Virus record (IMG/VR): IMGVR_UViG_3300047322_000637
Span: 1 to 59,346 of that record
DNA: 59,346 bases
Origin: a virus
Reading direction: 5' to 3' (one strand)
Positions 8,517-16,554 of the stretch are shown here, piece after piece. The notes beneath the pieces are model-generated. The model did not search any database, was not told the DNA's origin, and saw only the letters and a program-made list of their open reading frames with translations. The position numbers were made by a program, and so were the translations under genes. Within the stretch, counting starts at the first letter, position 1. Every line of letters begins with the position of its first letter.

Positions 8517-9083
8517 ATGGCTGATCAACAAAATACTAAAATCTGCATCAAATGCAAAATATCCCAGCCTTTAGATGGCACCAATTTTGCACCATACAAG
8601 CAATCAAATGGCGGATTCCAGCCCGTATGCAGGCCTTGCCGAAAAATACAACGGCGAAAATGGGATGCGAAGCAGAGAGGCAAGGCATGTTCAATCCCAG
8701 GCTGCGGAGCGAATGCTCATGATGGCGAATTGTGCGCCTCGCACTATCGCCGAAAGCGTCTATATGGTGATCCACTTCATTACGATCCGCGTTGTAAAGA
8801 CTGGCGTAAAGGCTTCTCGATGCATCGTGGCTATGTACGCCTCAGCATGGGGCGAAATAAAGACATCTATGAGCATAGATTCGTCATGGAGAAGCATCTA
8901 GGACGCGCATTATTACCATTCGAGAACGTGCACCACATCAACGGCATAAAAACTGACAACAGAATTGAAAATTTGGAACTGTGGTCGACGTCTCAACCAT
9001 GTGGCCAGCGCGTCAAAGATAAGATCAAGTGGGCCGAAGAACTCCTGGCCCTCTACAAACCGCAAATGAAACTATTCGCATGA
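8517..9083 (+). CDS. Free-standing HNH endonuclease with zinc-binding N-terminus
   Basis: 188 aa. Residues 10-45 hold CIKC and CRPC (a zinc ribbon), and a second set CSIPGCG with CASHYRRKR follows, a DNA-binding motif of phage HNH proteins. The nuclease core is [39 protein letters not shown], with the HH-N-N arrangement of HNH homing nucleases. Such genes are mobile and often sit beside capsid or terminase genes. Its own spacer with a hairpin and a gap after the capsid gene, unlike the tight coupling elsewhere, suggests insertion. Confidence 0.9.
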   Translation: MADQQNTKICIKCKISQPLDGTNFAPYKQSNGGFQPVCRPCRKIQRRKWDAKQRGKACSIPGCGANAHDGELCASHYRRKRLYGDPLHYDPRCKDWRKGFSMHRGYVRLSMGRNKDIYEHRFVMEKHLGRALLPFENVHHINGIKTDNRIENLELWSTSQPCGQRVKDKIKWAEELLALYKPQMKLFA

Positions 9084-9307
9084 GCGCTTTCACCGAACAA
9101 CAAATCGATCAACTTTGGCCGGCGGCGCGCGCCGAATTGCTTTCGCTGGCGGTTCTTCTGAACGCCGGGCCTGGAAAATTTCAAGCCTCGCAGCTCTGCA
9201 TGGCAATCCAAATGGCCGACAAATCGTACAAGCGACACAAGAAAAAACATCCTGCCCCTGAAAACAAGATGATGCGCCCCGCTCCGGAAAACAAAAAACG
9301 TGCTTGA
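9080..9307 (+). CDS. Small protein of unknown function
   Basis: 75 aa, ATGA overlap with the HNH gene. The N-terminal 45 residues look helical ([20 protein letters not shown]) and the C-terminus is Lys/Pro-rich with a repeated PAPENK motif. It overlaps the connector gene by eight bases. I do not recognise a family. Position among head genes suggests a small structural or assembly role. Confidence 0.6.
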   Translation: MSAFTEQQIDQLWPAARAELLSLAVLLNAGPGKFQASQLCMAIQMADKSYKRHKKKHPAPENKMMRPAPENKKRA

Positions 9308-9956
9308 TCCCATCCAACTCGGCATCACGTCGCTCACCGGTGATCCCTACGACATCGGCCTGATCCGCGCCCACTGCCATGTGGATGAACAACCCGGGAC
9401 GCTGCAGGACACTCTGCTTTTGCTGTATATGCAGTCGGCGATCGCCTGGGCGGAAGGCGAGATGCACCGCACGATCTTTTCGCGTTCGCATCAATGGGTG
9501 CTGCGGCACTTTCCTTTTGATTGGTTGCCGGTGATCCGACTGCCGCGGGGTAAAACGCAGTCCGTGGAAAGCATCCAATATTGGAACAATGCGATCTTGA
9601 TGACGCTTCTCGGGCCGGATGCGAGCCCGCCAGGGACCGATTTCCAGCAATCAATAATTGGCGACGATGGTGGCGAGCTCTTGCCGCCGATTAGCGGAGC
9701 CTGGCCGAATTCTGATTTGAACGTGCCGGCTCCGGTCACCATCAACTTCACGGCAGGCTGGGGAACGTCTCAGGTTCCGGCCGACATCACGCAGGCTCTA
9801 ATGTTCTACGTCTCCGATTGTATGGAAATGCGGGGAACGGCGGATGTTGAAAAGGGCAGTTATGCAGACATCCGGGCGAACAAGATTAGCGCGTACACGC
9901 TAAATCGCATCTATGGGCCTCCTGAAATCTGGCCGCCGGCGGGACCGCGATGGTAA
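9300..9956 (+). CDS. Head-tail connector (gp6-like / phage QLRG-type)
   Basis: 218 aa, GTG start. The pattern of an N-terminal helix pair (LLLLYMQSAIAWAEGEMHR), a central beta region with WLPVIRLPRGKTQSVESI, then VTINFTAGWGTSQVPADITQALMFYVSDCMEMRG and a C-terminal helix ending NRIYGPPEIW is that of connector proteins that sit under the portal. Position after the capsid agrees. Its partner adaptor at 17186 is normally the next gene but is separated here by the 7-kb glycan cassette. Confidence 0.85.
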   Translation: MLDPIQLGITSLTGDPYDIGLIRAHCHVDEQPGTLQDTLLLLYMQSAIAWAEGEMHRTIFSRSHQWVLRHFPFDWLPVIRLPRGKTQSVESIQYWNNAILMTLLGPDASPPGTDFQQSIIGDDGGELLPPISGAWPNSDLNVPAPVTINFTAGWGTSQVPADITQALMFYVSDCMEMRGTADVEKGSYADIRANKISAYTLNRIYGPPEIWPPAGPRW

Positions 9957-10651
9957 AGATCAGCTTCGTTACCGGAACACGCAACCGTCCCGACGCATTC
10001 CGGCGGCTCGTCGACAATCTAAAATCGGTGACCGTTTCATGGGAATTGATCGTCGGGGATGCCAGCGACGAGCCTATCCAAACAGATAGTCTGCCGGCGA
10101 ACGTGCTCGTGATTCCCGAACGACCGCGGCTCGGCATGGCGCGGGGCTACAACGTGGCTTTCGAGCGCGCCTCGGGTGAATGGGTGATTTGGTTGAACGA
10201 TGACGCCACGCTCGATCCTGGCTGCGCAGAGCAGGCCATTCGCTTCATGGAGCAGCATCCGGAGATCGGTCTCGGGGCCATCTATTACAACGACAAAATG
10301 GCACGACGCGACTATCACGTCAATGTCTGTTGCTATGGGATGCTTTATGCCAATTTCGGCATCCTGAAGCGCGAATTCGGCAATCAGCTGGGTTGGTTCG
10401 ATGCGGAATGCTGCCCGATGTATGGAAGCGACAACACGATCGCTTACCGGACGCTCCTCGCCAGCAAAGGCGTTGCCGGAATCCCCAGCGCGCGCATCAC
10501 GCATCATTCCGAGGACGACGACTGCCGGCGGCAGAACAATTACGGCCGTGAACAGGATTCCTACACGCTAAAAGGCAAATACGGCCCGCTCCTGCCCCAA
10601 ATGAAGCAGGTCTACGAAGAGAAAGGAAATATATGCAAACAGATGGCATGA
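9950..10651 (+). CDS. Glycosyltransferase family 2 (GT-A fold)
   Basis: 233 aa. First gene of the glycan cassette. The strand-loop ISFVTGTRNRPDAFRRLVDNL is the nucleotide-sugar binding start of GT2 enzymes, VGDASD continues it, and WLNDDATLDPG (NDD at 83-85) is the metal-binding DxD-type motif. The C-terminal half carries YGSDNTIAYR and ARITHHSEDDD, plausible acceptor-site residues. No membrane segment is present, so it acts in the cytoplasm, probably on a virion protein or a sugar intermediate. It overlaps the connector gene by seven bases. Confidence 0.85.
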   Translation: MVKISFVTGTRNRPDAFRRLVDNLKSVTVSWELIVGDASDEPIQTDSLPANVLVIPERPRLGMARGYNVAFERASGEWVIWLNDDATLDPGCAEQAIRFMEQHPEIGLGAIYYNDKMARRDYHVNVCCYGMLYANFGILKREFGNQLGWFDAECCPMYGSDNTIAYRTLLASKGVAGIPSARITHHSEDDDCRRQNNYGREQDSYTLKGKYGPLLPQMKQVYEEKGNICKQMA

Positions 10652-10761
10652 TTTGCCCGAGCTGCAAGGGCAGCGGCGTCCGCGATGGAATGACTTGTGC
10701 CAGTTGCCAGGGTGAAGGTATGGTTCCTGTATCTAAGACAAGGCAGGCCGGCTCTCGGTGA
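10633..10761 (+). CDS. Tiny zinc-finger protein, DnaJ-type CxxCxGxG repeats
   Basis: 42 aa. CPSCKGSG and CASCQGEG are two copies of the CxxCxGxG motif that binds zinc in DnaJ. Two such motifs make one zinc site. ATG at 10633 has AAGGA upstream and the stop overlaps the next gene start in a GTGA. It lies inside the end of the preceding glycosyltransferase gene. Role unknown. It could be a small chaperone or protein-binding module for the cassette enzymes. Confidence 0.75.
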   Translation: MQTDGMICPSCKGSGVRDGMTCASCQGEGMVPVSKTRQAGSR

Positions 10762-11348
10762 AAGTCCACATGGGCAGCGGGTCAGTCTATCTGAAGGACT
10801 GGCTCAACGTGGACGTTCCGGACAGGAACACGTTTCTGGCCGATGAACGTCCGGACCTGGTCGACCGCTGGAGCACCACGGAAGCCGATTATTACGCTCG
10901 GCATGCCGACAAAACGCAAGATGCGCTCAGATCCGGGCCGCTGAATCAGGAGTATGTCTGTGACGTTTATGGAAGCTTCCTAAACCTGCCGCCATTGCAA
11001 GAACCGGTGGACGAACTTTTAGCACGTCAGGTCTGGGAGCACATGTCCATTACGGAAGCGCGCGCGGCTCTAACGGAGCTCTATCAGGCGATTCGGCCTG
11101 GTGGAATCCTCCGCATTGATGTCCCTGACCATGAGAAAACACTCGAACTCTATGCGGCAACTCGCGACCCGTTCTATGTTCGGCATCTGCTTGGACCGCG
11201 GCGGAATGATTATGGGTTCCATTTAATGAGTTATACCCCTTGTCGACTCGCCGCACTGGTCGAAGAAAAGGGATTCTTCCGCTGCGTGGGAAGTGAGGAA
11301 AATCTGCATTTCTACCCGGCATTTTGTCTGAGGTTTGAGCGTCAATAA
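10758..11348 (+). CDS. SAM-dependent methyltransferase, class I
   Basis: 196 aa, GTG start in a GTGA overlap. The N-terminus VHMGSGSVYLKDWLNVDV is a motif I variant, LLARQVWEHMSITEARAALTELYQAIRPGGILRIDVPDHE is the usual catalytic-core region of Methyltransf_11-type enzymes, and the C-terminus ends with a strand pair. It probably methylates a sugar or small glycan, judging by its glycosyltransferase neighbours. Substrate not readable. Confidence 0.8.
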   Translation: MKVHMGSGSVYLKDWLNVDVPDRNTFLADERPDLVDRWSTTEADYYARHADKTQDALRSGPLNQEYVCDVYGSFLNLPPLQEPVDELLARQVWEHMSITEARAALTELYQAIRPGGILRIDVPDHEKTLELYAATRDPFYVRHLLGPRRNDYGFHLMSYTPCRLAALVEEKGFFRCVGSEENLHFYPAFCLRFERQ

Positions 11349-11953
11349 TGGATCTTGCACCGAGAGAATATGTTGAACTTCCGGAGATGCCGGAGCATTG
11401 GCGTGTCCTGGACATTGGGCCAGGCCAATATCCGTTAAAGCGCGCGAATGTCTTCCTGGACCGCAATCGCGAGAACCTGAAGCCGATGCAGGCTGAGGGA
11501 ATAGAGACCATTGCGGAAAATCTGGAAGAAGGGCTGCCGATGATACCGGACAAATCGTTCGATTATGTCTGGTGCTCACATGTGCTCGAGCATGTGCAGG
11601 ATCCTGCAGCCTGCGCAGCGACAATCAGCCGTATCGGGAAGGCCGGCACGATGGTTGTACCGAGCGCGATCAAGGAAAGCATCTTTAATTTTGAAGAGGC
11701 CGAGCATCAATGGTTGGTCCTTCCGCATCCGAGCGATGGAGAGCCGCCGATTTTCGTCCGGCATAACCGAAATTTTATCCGCAAAATTATTGATAAAGAC
11801 GTTCAGAAGTCGATGTGCTTTCTATACCGAACAGGGAGCAATCACGATTGCACCGTTGAACAATATTTGCGGACATGGTTTGCGAATCGAGAGCGCGATC
11901 TTGATATCGTCGTGCACTGGCAAGGGGAACTGAAGTTTCAGGTGATCGGGTGA
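11348..11953 (+). CDS. SAM-dependent methyltransferase, class I
   Basis: 201 aa. VLDIGPGQYPL (motif I), then DYVWCSHVLEHVQDPAACAATISRIGKAGTMVVPS (motifs II-III) identify a Methyltransf_11-like fold. The C-terminal part carries a long insert with HPSDGEPPIFVRHNRNFI. The start overlaps the previous stop by one base (TAATG) and the end overlaps the next gene in a GTGA. Likely an O-methyltransferase on glycans. Inference from context. Confidence 0.8.
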   Translation: MDLAPREYVELPEMPEHWRVLDIGPGQYPLKRANVFLDRNRENLKPMQAEGIETIAENLEEGLPMIPDKSFDYVWCSHVLEHVQDPAACAATISRIGKAGTMVVPSAIKESIFNFEEAEHQWLVLPHPSDGEPPIFVRHNRNFIRKIIDKDVQKSMCFLYRTGSNHDCTVEQYLRTWFANRERDLDIVVHWQGELKFQVIG

Positions 11954-12930
11954 AGATAAATATTTTCGATACCTATTACCCGCAGTTTATCGAATCCTGG
12001 AGCTTCGACCGGGGCGCCGATGCGGCTTTAGAACTGCAGCGCTTGCTGGACTTTTCTTTCGGCACTTTCGATGCCTATGGCAGGAATTTGCGCCATCTCG
12101 GATGGAACGTTCGCGACATAGTACTGAATGCCAATCTTCAGCACGATGTCATCGCTGATCCAGATGTGGTTTTCATGCAGGATCTGTCCATCAATCCGCC
12201 ATTCCGCGGGCGGATCCTCGCCGGCCAATGCTCCTGTCCCATGCCGGACGAGCGGATGCTCCGCGGCTATGACGTGATCTTTTCCTCATTCCCACACTAC
12301 ATCGACCGTTTCGAACGCATGGGAATTAAGGCCGTTTATAACCCGTTGGCCTTCGATCCGATCGTGCTCGAGCGCATTCAAAAGACCGGATGTCTTCCAT
12401 TTGTGCGCGATCTGGATTGCGTCTTTGTCGGCGGTGTCGGCAATCCATCGCACTGGCGGGCCGGCCTGGAGACACTGGAGGCCGTCGCTGCAGCCATTCC
12501 GACCTTCAAATGGTGGGGGTACGGCGTTGAGACGCTGAACACAAACAGCCCGCTGCGGGCCACATATCAGGGCGAAGCCTGGGGCCTCGATATGTACCGG
12601 CTTTTGTTGCGCTCCAAAATCGTACTGAACCGGCACGGCGAGGTCGCCCAGGGAATGACCAATAACATGCGCACTTTCGAGGCGACAGGCTGCGGTGCGC
12701 TGCTGCTGACCGAGCGAAGCCTGAACCTAAGCCAGTTCTTCACTCAGTCGGAGGCTGCGGCTTACGGATCACCGGAAGAGGCCGTGCAGCTCATTAGACA
12801 TTATCTGGAAAATGATGAGATGCGCGCAGCGATCGCCAGGAACGGCCAGAGACGAACGATGTCCGATCATACATATTTGCATCGGATGAAAACAGTGTCC
12901 GACACGCTTCTGGAGATGTTGGCGGCATGA
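11950..12930 (+). CDS. Glycosyltransferase, GT-B fold (CgeB / group 1-like)
   Basis: 326 aa, GTG start. The C-terminal half has the GT-B pattern: CVFVGGVGNPSHWRAGLETLE, then SKIVLNRHGEVAQGMTNNMRTFEATGCGALLLTERS with the acidic/Gly donor-binding region, and finally YGSPEEAVQLIRHYLENDEMRAAIARNGQRR, all typical of spore maturation protein CgeB-like and Glyco_trans_1_2 enzymes. The N-terminal half holds the acceptor domain. Cytoplasmic, no signal. Neighbours are methyltransferases on both sides. Confidence 0.85.
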   Translation: MKINIFDTYYPQFIESWSFDRGADAALELQRLLDFSFGTFDAYGRNLRHLGWNVRDIVLNANLQHDVIADPDVVFMQDLSINPPFRGRILAGQCSCPMPDERMLRGYDVIFSSFPHYIDRFERMGIKAVYNPLAFDPIVLERIQKTGCLPFVRDLDCVFVGGVGNPSHWRAGLETLEAVAAAIPTFKWWGYGVETLNTNSPLRATYQGEAWGLDMYRLLLRSKIVLNRHGEVAQGMTNNMRTFEATGCGALLLTERSLNLSQFFTQSEAAAYGSPEEAVQLIRHYLENDEMRAAIARNGQRRTMSDHTYLHRMKTVSDTLLEMLAA

Positions 12931-13670
12931 GTTCGGTGAATTACAGCGAATTAACGCCCGGTCAGATTGCATCGGTGGCCGCTCAGTGCGCAGGGGCGTG
13001 GCAGGATCCACAAATCCCGAGCCGCCAATCCGAAGTCGCACTTCCAGAAATTGAAAAATTTCGAAATGGCCAGCCGGTGGCACCCTTCGATGCATTTATT
13101 CGATGCTGGAACAAGATACCGCCAGCCGGTGCGGCGGATCCCAAACGATTTAAATGGAATGTTCTCGATGTGGGAGCCTCGGCAGGCTATTACCGGGAAG
13201 TTCTCAGAATCGCTGGCGCGAAATTCATTTATAAGGGGATCGATTTCTCTCCAGAATTCATCACATTTGCCCAGCAGGTCTACCCTGGCATTGATATCGA
13301 ATTGGGCGATGCAATTGCGTTGAAGTTCGAAAACGATGAATTCGGTGTCGTCTTAAGCAGTGGATGTGTGATGCATGTGGCTGAATATGAGAAGGCGATC
13401 CGGGAAGCCGCTCGCGTCGCGCGCCAATATGTCATTTTCAACAGGACGCCAATCACGGACGGGCCGACCCGGTACTTTTGTAAAGAGGCGTATGGCGTCC
13501 AGTGTTTGGAAATCTGGTTCAATGAAGCAGACTTAATTCGGATCTGCGCTGATGCCGGGCTGCGTTTGGTCTATTCGACCGATGTTTTCCATGATTCGAT
13601 ATCCTGGCACCGTTCTTACCTGCTCGAAAAGTATCCAATTGAGCCTTACGCGAGCAATCCGAACGTATGA
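12927..13670 (+). CDS. SAM-dependent methyltransferase, class I
   Basis: 247 aa, ATGA overlap. VLDVGASAGYYREVL near residue 78 is motif I, YKGIDFSPEFITFA is motif II, IELGDAIALKFENDEFGVVLSSGCVMHVAEYEKAI is motifs III-IV. The enzyme resembles small-molecule methyltransferases of the Methyltransf_11/25 type. An N-terminal extension of about 70 residues precedes the fold. Likely acts on the cassette glycan. Confidence 0.8.
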   Translation: MSSVNYSELTPGQIASVAAQCAGAWQDPQIPSRQSEVALPEIEKFRNGQPVAPFDAFIRCWNKIPPAGAADPKRFKWNVLDVGASAGYYREVLRIAGAKFIYKGIDFSPEFITFAQQVYPGIDIELGDAIALKFENDEFGVVLSSGCVMHVAEYEKAIREAARVARQYVIFNRTPITDGPTRYFCKEAYGVQCLEIWFNEADLIRICADAGLRLVYSTDVFHDSISWHRSYLLEKYPIEPYASNPNV

Positions 13671-14509
13671 GACATTACGCCACACTTTTCGATTCCGGAT
13701 ATCTCGCCAAGGGCCTCGTGATGTACGAATCGCTACTAAAGCATTCAAGCGAACCCTTCACGTTGCATGTTCTGGCATTGGATGAACGGACTGCCGAAGC
13801 GATGCAAGATTGTCCTGGAACCGAGATTTACTGCCGCGACAGCGTTGAAAAAGAGCTAGATCTGGCCGAGGTTAAAGCGAATCGAACCTGGCAGGAATAT
13901 TGCTGGACCTTAGCCTCCGTCTTCAGCGAATACATCTTGCGAAGGCTAACTGTCCATCCCGACAATGCCGTTACCTATCTGGACGCGGATCTTATGTTCT
14001 TTGGCGATCCGAGGGCCATCTTCGACGAAATACCCTATCGTGCCCTTGGGTCGATTGCGGTGATTCCGCATCGGTTCATTCCCTCGAAGCGACATCTTGA
14101 GGTGAATGGTAGGTTCAACGTCTCATGGGTGACCTTCAGCGGGGCTCAGGGTTATTGGTGTGTCCAGCGATGGGCGGAGCAATGCCGCAAACGCTGCTCT
14201 GCAAATGTCGGCTGCGGGGACCAGGCCTATTTGGATGAGTGGCCAGGAATGTTTCAAGACAGCTTGCATGTCATTCAGAACGTCGGTGCCGGCTTGGCCC
14301 CATGGAATCTTGCCAATTACCAGTTATCTGAAGGCCACGCGGAAGGTGTTCCGTTTGTCTTCTTCCACGCACATGAGTTCATAGACGGCGTCCAGTTAAC
14401 CAATTACGAATTGCGACCGCAGGACATTGAATTTATTTATAAGCCTTATCTGAAAGCCTATCAGGAAGCGAAAGAGAAAATTGCGTCAATACATCTACTC
14501 GCCCGCTGA
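13667..14509 (+). CDS. Nucleotide-sugar transferase, GT-A fold (GT8-like)
   Basis: 280 aa, ATGA overlap. The N-terminus YATLFDSGYLAKGLVMYESLLKHSS is the start of GT8/Nucleotide-diphospho-sugar transferase domains, and YLDADLMFFGDP (DAD at 106-108) is the metal-binding motif. FNVSWVTFSGAQGYWCVQRW and CGDQAYLDEWPG fit the acceptor side and the DQxxLD motif. No membrane segment. Together with the GT2, GT-B and GT47 genes it implies assembly of an oligosaccharide rather than single-sugar addition. Confidence 0.8.
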   Translation: MRHYATLFDSGYLAKGLVMYESLLKHSSEPFTLHVLALDERTAEAMQDCPGTEIYCRDSVEKELDLAEVKANRTWQEYCWTLASVFSEYILRRLTVHPDNAVTYLDADLMFFGDPRAIFDEIPYRALGSIAVIPHRFIPSKRHLEVNGRFNVSWVTFSGAQGYWCVQRWAEQCRKRCSANVGCGDQAYLDEWPGMFQDSLHVIQNVGAGLAPWNLANYQLSEGHAEGVPFVFFHAHEFIDGVQLTNYELRPQDIEFIYKPYLKAYQEAKEKIASIHLLAR

Positions 14510-15374
14510 AGCGGGAGTCCCGCACTGGCCGGACGGCACTCTCCGGTTTAACCAGGTGGAAGTCACGCAAAACCCGGACGAGGCGGATCTCTTCGTCTGC
14601 CCGGGAACGCTTCAGCTTTTCGGCAGTCGCGAAGCGCTTTGCCGCTTCCCCCATTTCGCCGGACGCGAGAATCGCCACGTCTTCTTCTGCATCGATGAAA
14701 GCACGGTGCAGTATGACAGCCAGGCTCTCTTGATCCGATGCAACCTGAAAACGCACATGCTGTCCAGGGATCCGAATAGCATTTCCTTTCCGTGGCCGGT
14801 CGAGAATTATACGGAATGCATTGATCTGCCGGAAGGCGGGTTTAAATACGATGTCAGTTTCCACGGTTGGCTGAACTATTCGACGCGCATCGAGTCATCT
14901 GGCTCATGTTTGGAGCGTCCGGATTTGAAATGCGATATGGCGCGGTATCCAGATTTCACTGGGGCAATTTACAGCTTGCCGGAAGGCGTGCGTCGGCGCG
15001 CAGAGTTTCGCCGCAGTATGCGCGAAAGTCGCCTGGCGCTTTGCCCTGAATCCATCCCTGGAGACTTCCCATATCGGTTTTTTGAGGCAATGAGCGCAGC
15101 TCGAGTTCCCGTTCTCGTCGGGGCCGATCAGGTTTTCCCGTTCGCTGATGAGATTCCCTATTCGGAATTCGCTTTACACATCAACCCGGGCGAGGCCTCG
15201 CGGGTCGGTATCTATATCGCGCAATACTTGAAGGAAACGCCAGATGAGGAAATTATCCGCCGCGGGAAGGTCGCGCGCTCCTGGTGGGAAAAGCTGCTTA
15301 ATCGTGATATCTGGCAAGAATCGATGCTTCATGCAGTGAAAAAGAAGTTCGATCAATTCGGCTATTCCTATTGA
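14481..15374 (+). CDS. Exostosin-like glycosyltransferase (GT47 type)
   Basis: 297 aa, probable TTG start within the end of the previous gene. Exostosin-family features are DEADLFVCPGT, RFPHFAGRENRHVFFCIDES, the central KYDVSFHGW, then RRRAEFRRSMRESRLALCPESIPGDFPYRFFEAMSAARVPVLVGAD and the C-terminal FALHINPGEASRV. In eukaryotes and bacteria the family transfers sugars such as GlcA, GlcNAc or Xyl. Such enzymes are uncommon in phages. Its stop overlaps the next start by one base. Confidence 0.8.
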   Translation: MRQYIYSPAEAGVPHWPDGTLRFNQVEVTQNPDEADLFVCPGTLQLFGSREALCRFPHFAGRENRHVFFCIDESTVQYDSQALLIRCNLKTHMLSRDPNSISFPWPVENYTECIDLPEGGFKYDVSFHGWLNYSTRIESSGSCLERPDLKCDMARYPDFTGAIYSLPEGVRRRAEFRRSMRESRLALCPESIPGDFPYRFFEAMSAARVPVLVGADQVFPFADEIPYSEFALHINPGEASRVGIYIAQYLKETPDEEIIRRGKVARSWWEKLLNRDIWQESMLHAVKKKFDQFGYSY

Positions 15375-15880
15375 TGAGTCACCAATTTAAAGAGAATACC
15401 GTCATTAGCTACGGTAAGAATTTCGGTATCGAAGTACTCATCGAAACCGGCACATGGCACGGCCAAATGGTCGAGGCCGTCAAGGAGCATTTCAGGCAGG
15501 TTTATTCCATCGAATTGGATGAATCCTTTGCTGCCGAGAATCGATCCAGATTCCAGGAAGATCAAAGCGTTCGCATTCTATGCGGTGATAGCGGCATGGC
15601 TCTTCCTAAACTACTCCGCGCAGAGAAGCGACCAGCAGTTTTCTTTCTTGATGCTCATTATTCGGGGATTGGAACGAGCCGTGGCGACAAAGACACTCCA
15701 ATCCTGGAAGAATTGAAGGCTATTTTTGCGGCAAAAGCTCAAGTTAATGGAATTGTTCTAATCGATGACGCGCACGTTTACTCCGGAGTAGGAGACTGGC
15801 CGCACATCGATATATTGCGAGAGATGGCCGGCGCGCGCAAATTCGAAATCGAGCAGGACATCATTCGGATTACTCCATGA
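15374..15880 (+). CDS. SAM-dependent methyltransferase-like protein
   Basis: 168 aa, ATG at 15374 in a TGATG overlap. LIETGTWHGQMVEAVKEHFRQVYSIELDESFA is a motif I-II region as in FkbM and Methyltransf_24 relatives, RILCGDSGMALPKLL is motif III, VFFLDAHYSGIGTSRGDKDTPILEEL and IVLIDDAHVY are the later strands with conserved acidic residues. The short chain is a bare Rossmann core. Probably a sugar O-methyltransferase. Confidence 0.75.
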   Translation: MSHQFKENTVISYGKNFGIEVLIETGTWHGQMVEAVKEHFRQVYSIELDESFAAENRSRFQEDQSVRILCGDSGMALPKLLRAEKRPAVFFLDAHYSGIGTSRGDKDTPILEELKAIFAAKAQVNGIVLIDDAHVYSGVGDWPHIDILREMAGARKFEIEQDIIRITP

Positions 15881-16554
15881 AACTGGTCGTCATTTCCTGC
15901 TGGAAATACCGGGATGCCTGGAAGCCGTTCTTTCGGCTGCTCGAGCATTTCTGGCCGGATTGTCCATACGACAAATATTTAGTCACGGATCAAGTCGGGA
16001 ATGAACCGGATATTCCTGGAGTTAGGCGCGCTTACAGCAACACCGGTGGCTGGTGCGATACGCTTAAAATGTTCGTCAATACGGCGATTAATCCCGACGA
16101 ACCGATCCTGATGTTCCAGGAAGACTTCTTCTTAACGGAAACCATTCGGACGTGGATTATTCAGCGGGCACTTCTGGAGTTCAGGCGATTGAACGCCGGA
16201 TGTGTGCGTCTTTATCCGATGCCTGGGGCTGATGGTGAATACGGCAACTCGGAATTCGGCTGCATTCCGGCCGGAACGCCTTATCGGATTTCCTGTCAGG
16301 CTGCGATCTGGGATCCGCAATATCTGGCGAACATCTGCGAAGTCGGCGGCATGGCGATGCATTTCGAGATCAACGGTTCAAATTTCAGCAATACGCTTCC
16401 TCAGCCGGTCCTTGGCTGGAAGCGCGACGTTAAGCCGTGGCCGCTCGAATATATCTGCAGCGCGATCTCGGCTGGCCGCTGGGATCCGAATGCGAAGAAG
16501 CTTTGCGACTCTCTGGGTATCGAGGCGGATTTCTCTATGAGGGCATTCGCCTGA
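15877..16554 (+). CDS. Glycosyltransferase-like protein, GT-A type
   Basis: 225 aa, ATGA overlap. VVISCWKYRDAWKPFFRLLEHFWPDCPYDKYLVTD at the start and PILMFQEDFFLTETI (ED at the DxD position) indicate a GT-A-like fold. Similar short proteins occur in phage and capsular glycan clusters without known activity. RLYPMPGADGEYG and ICEVGGMAMHFEINGSNFS are probable acceptor-site loops. Family assignment is moderate. Confidence 0.65.
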   Translation: MKLVVISCWKYRDAWKPFFRLLEHFWPDCPYDKYLVTDQVGNEPDIPGVRRAYSNTGGWCDTLKMFVNTAINPDEPILMFQEDFFLTETIRTWIIQRALLEFRRLNAGCVRLYPMPGADGEYGNSEFGCIPAGTPYRISCQAAIWDPQYLANICEVGGMAMHFEINGSNFSNTLPQPVLGWKRDVKPWPLEYICSAISAGRWDPNAKKLCDSLGIEADFSMRAFA

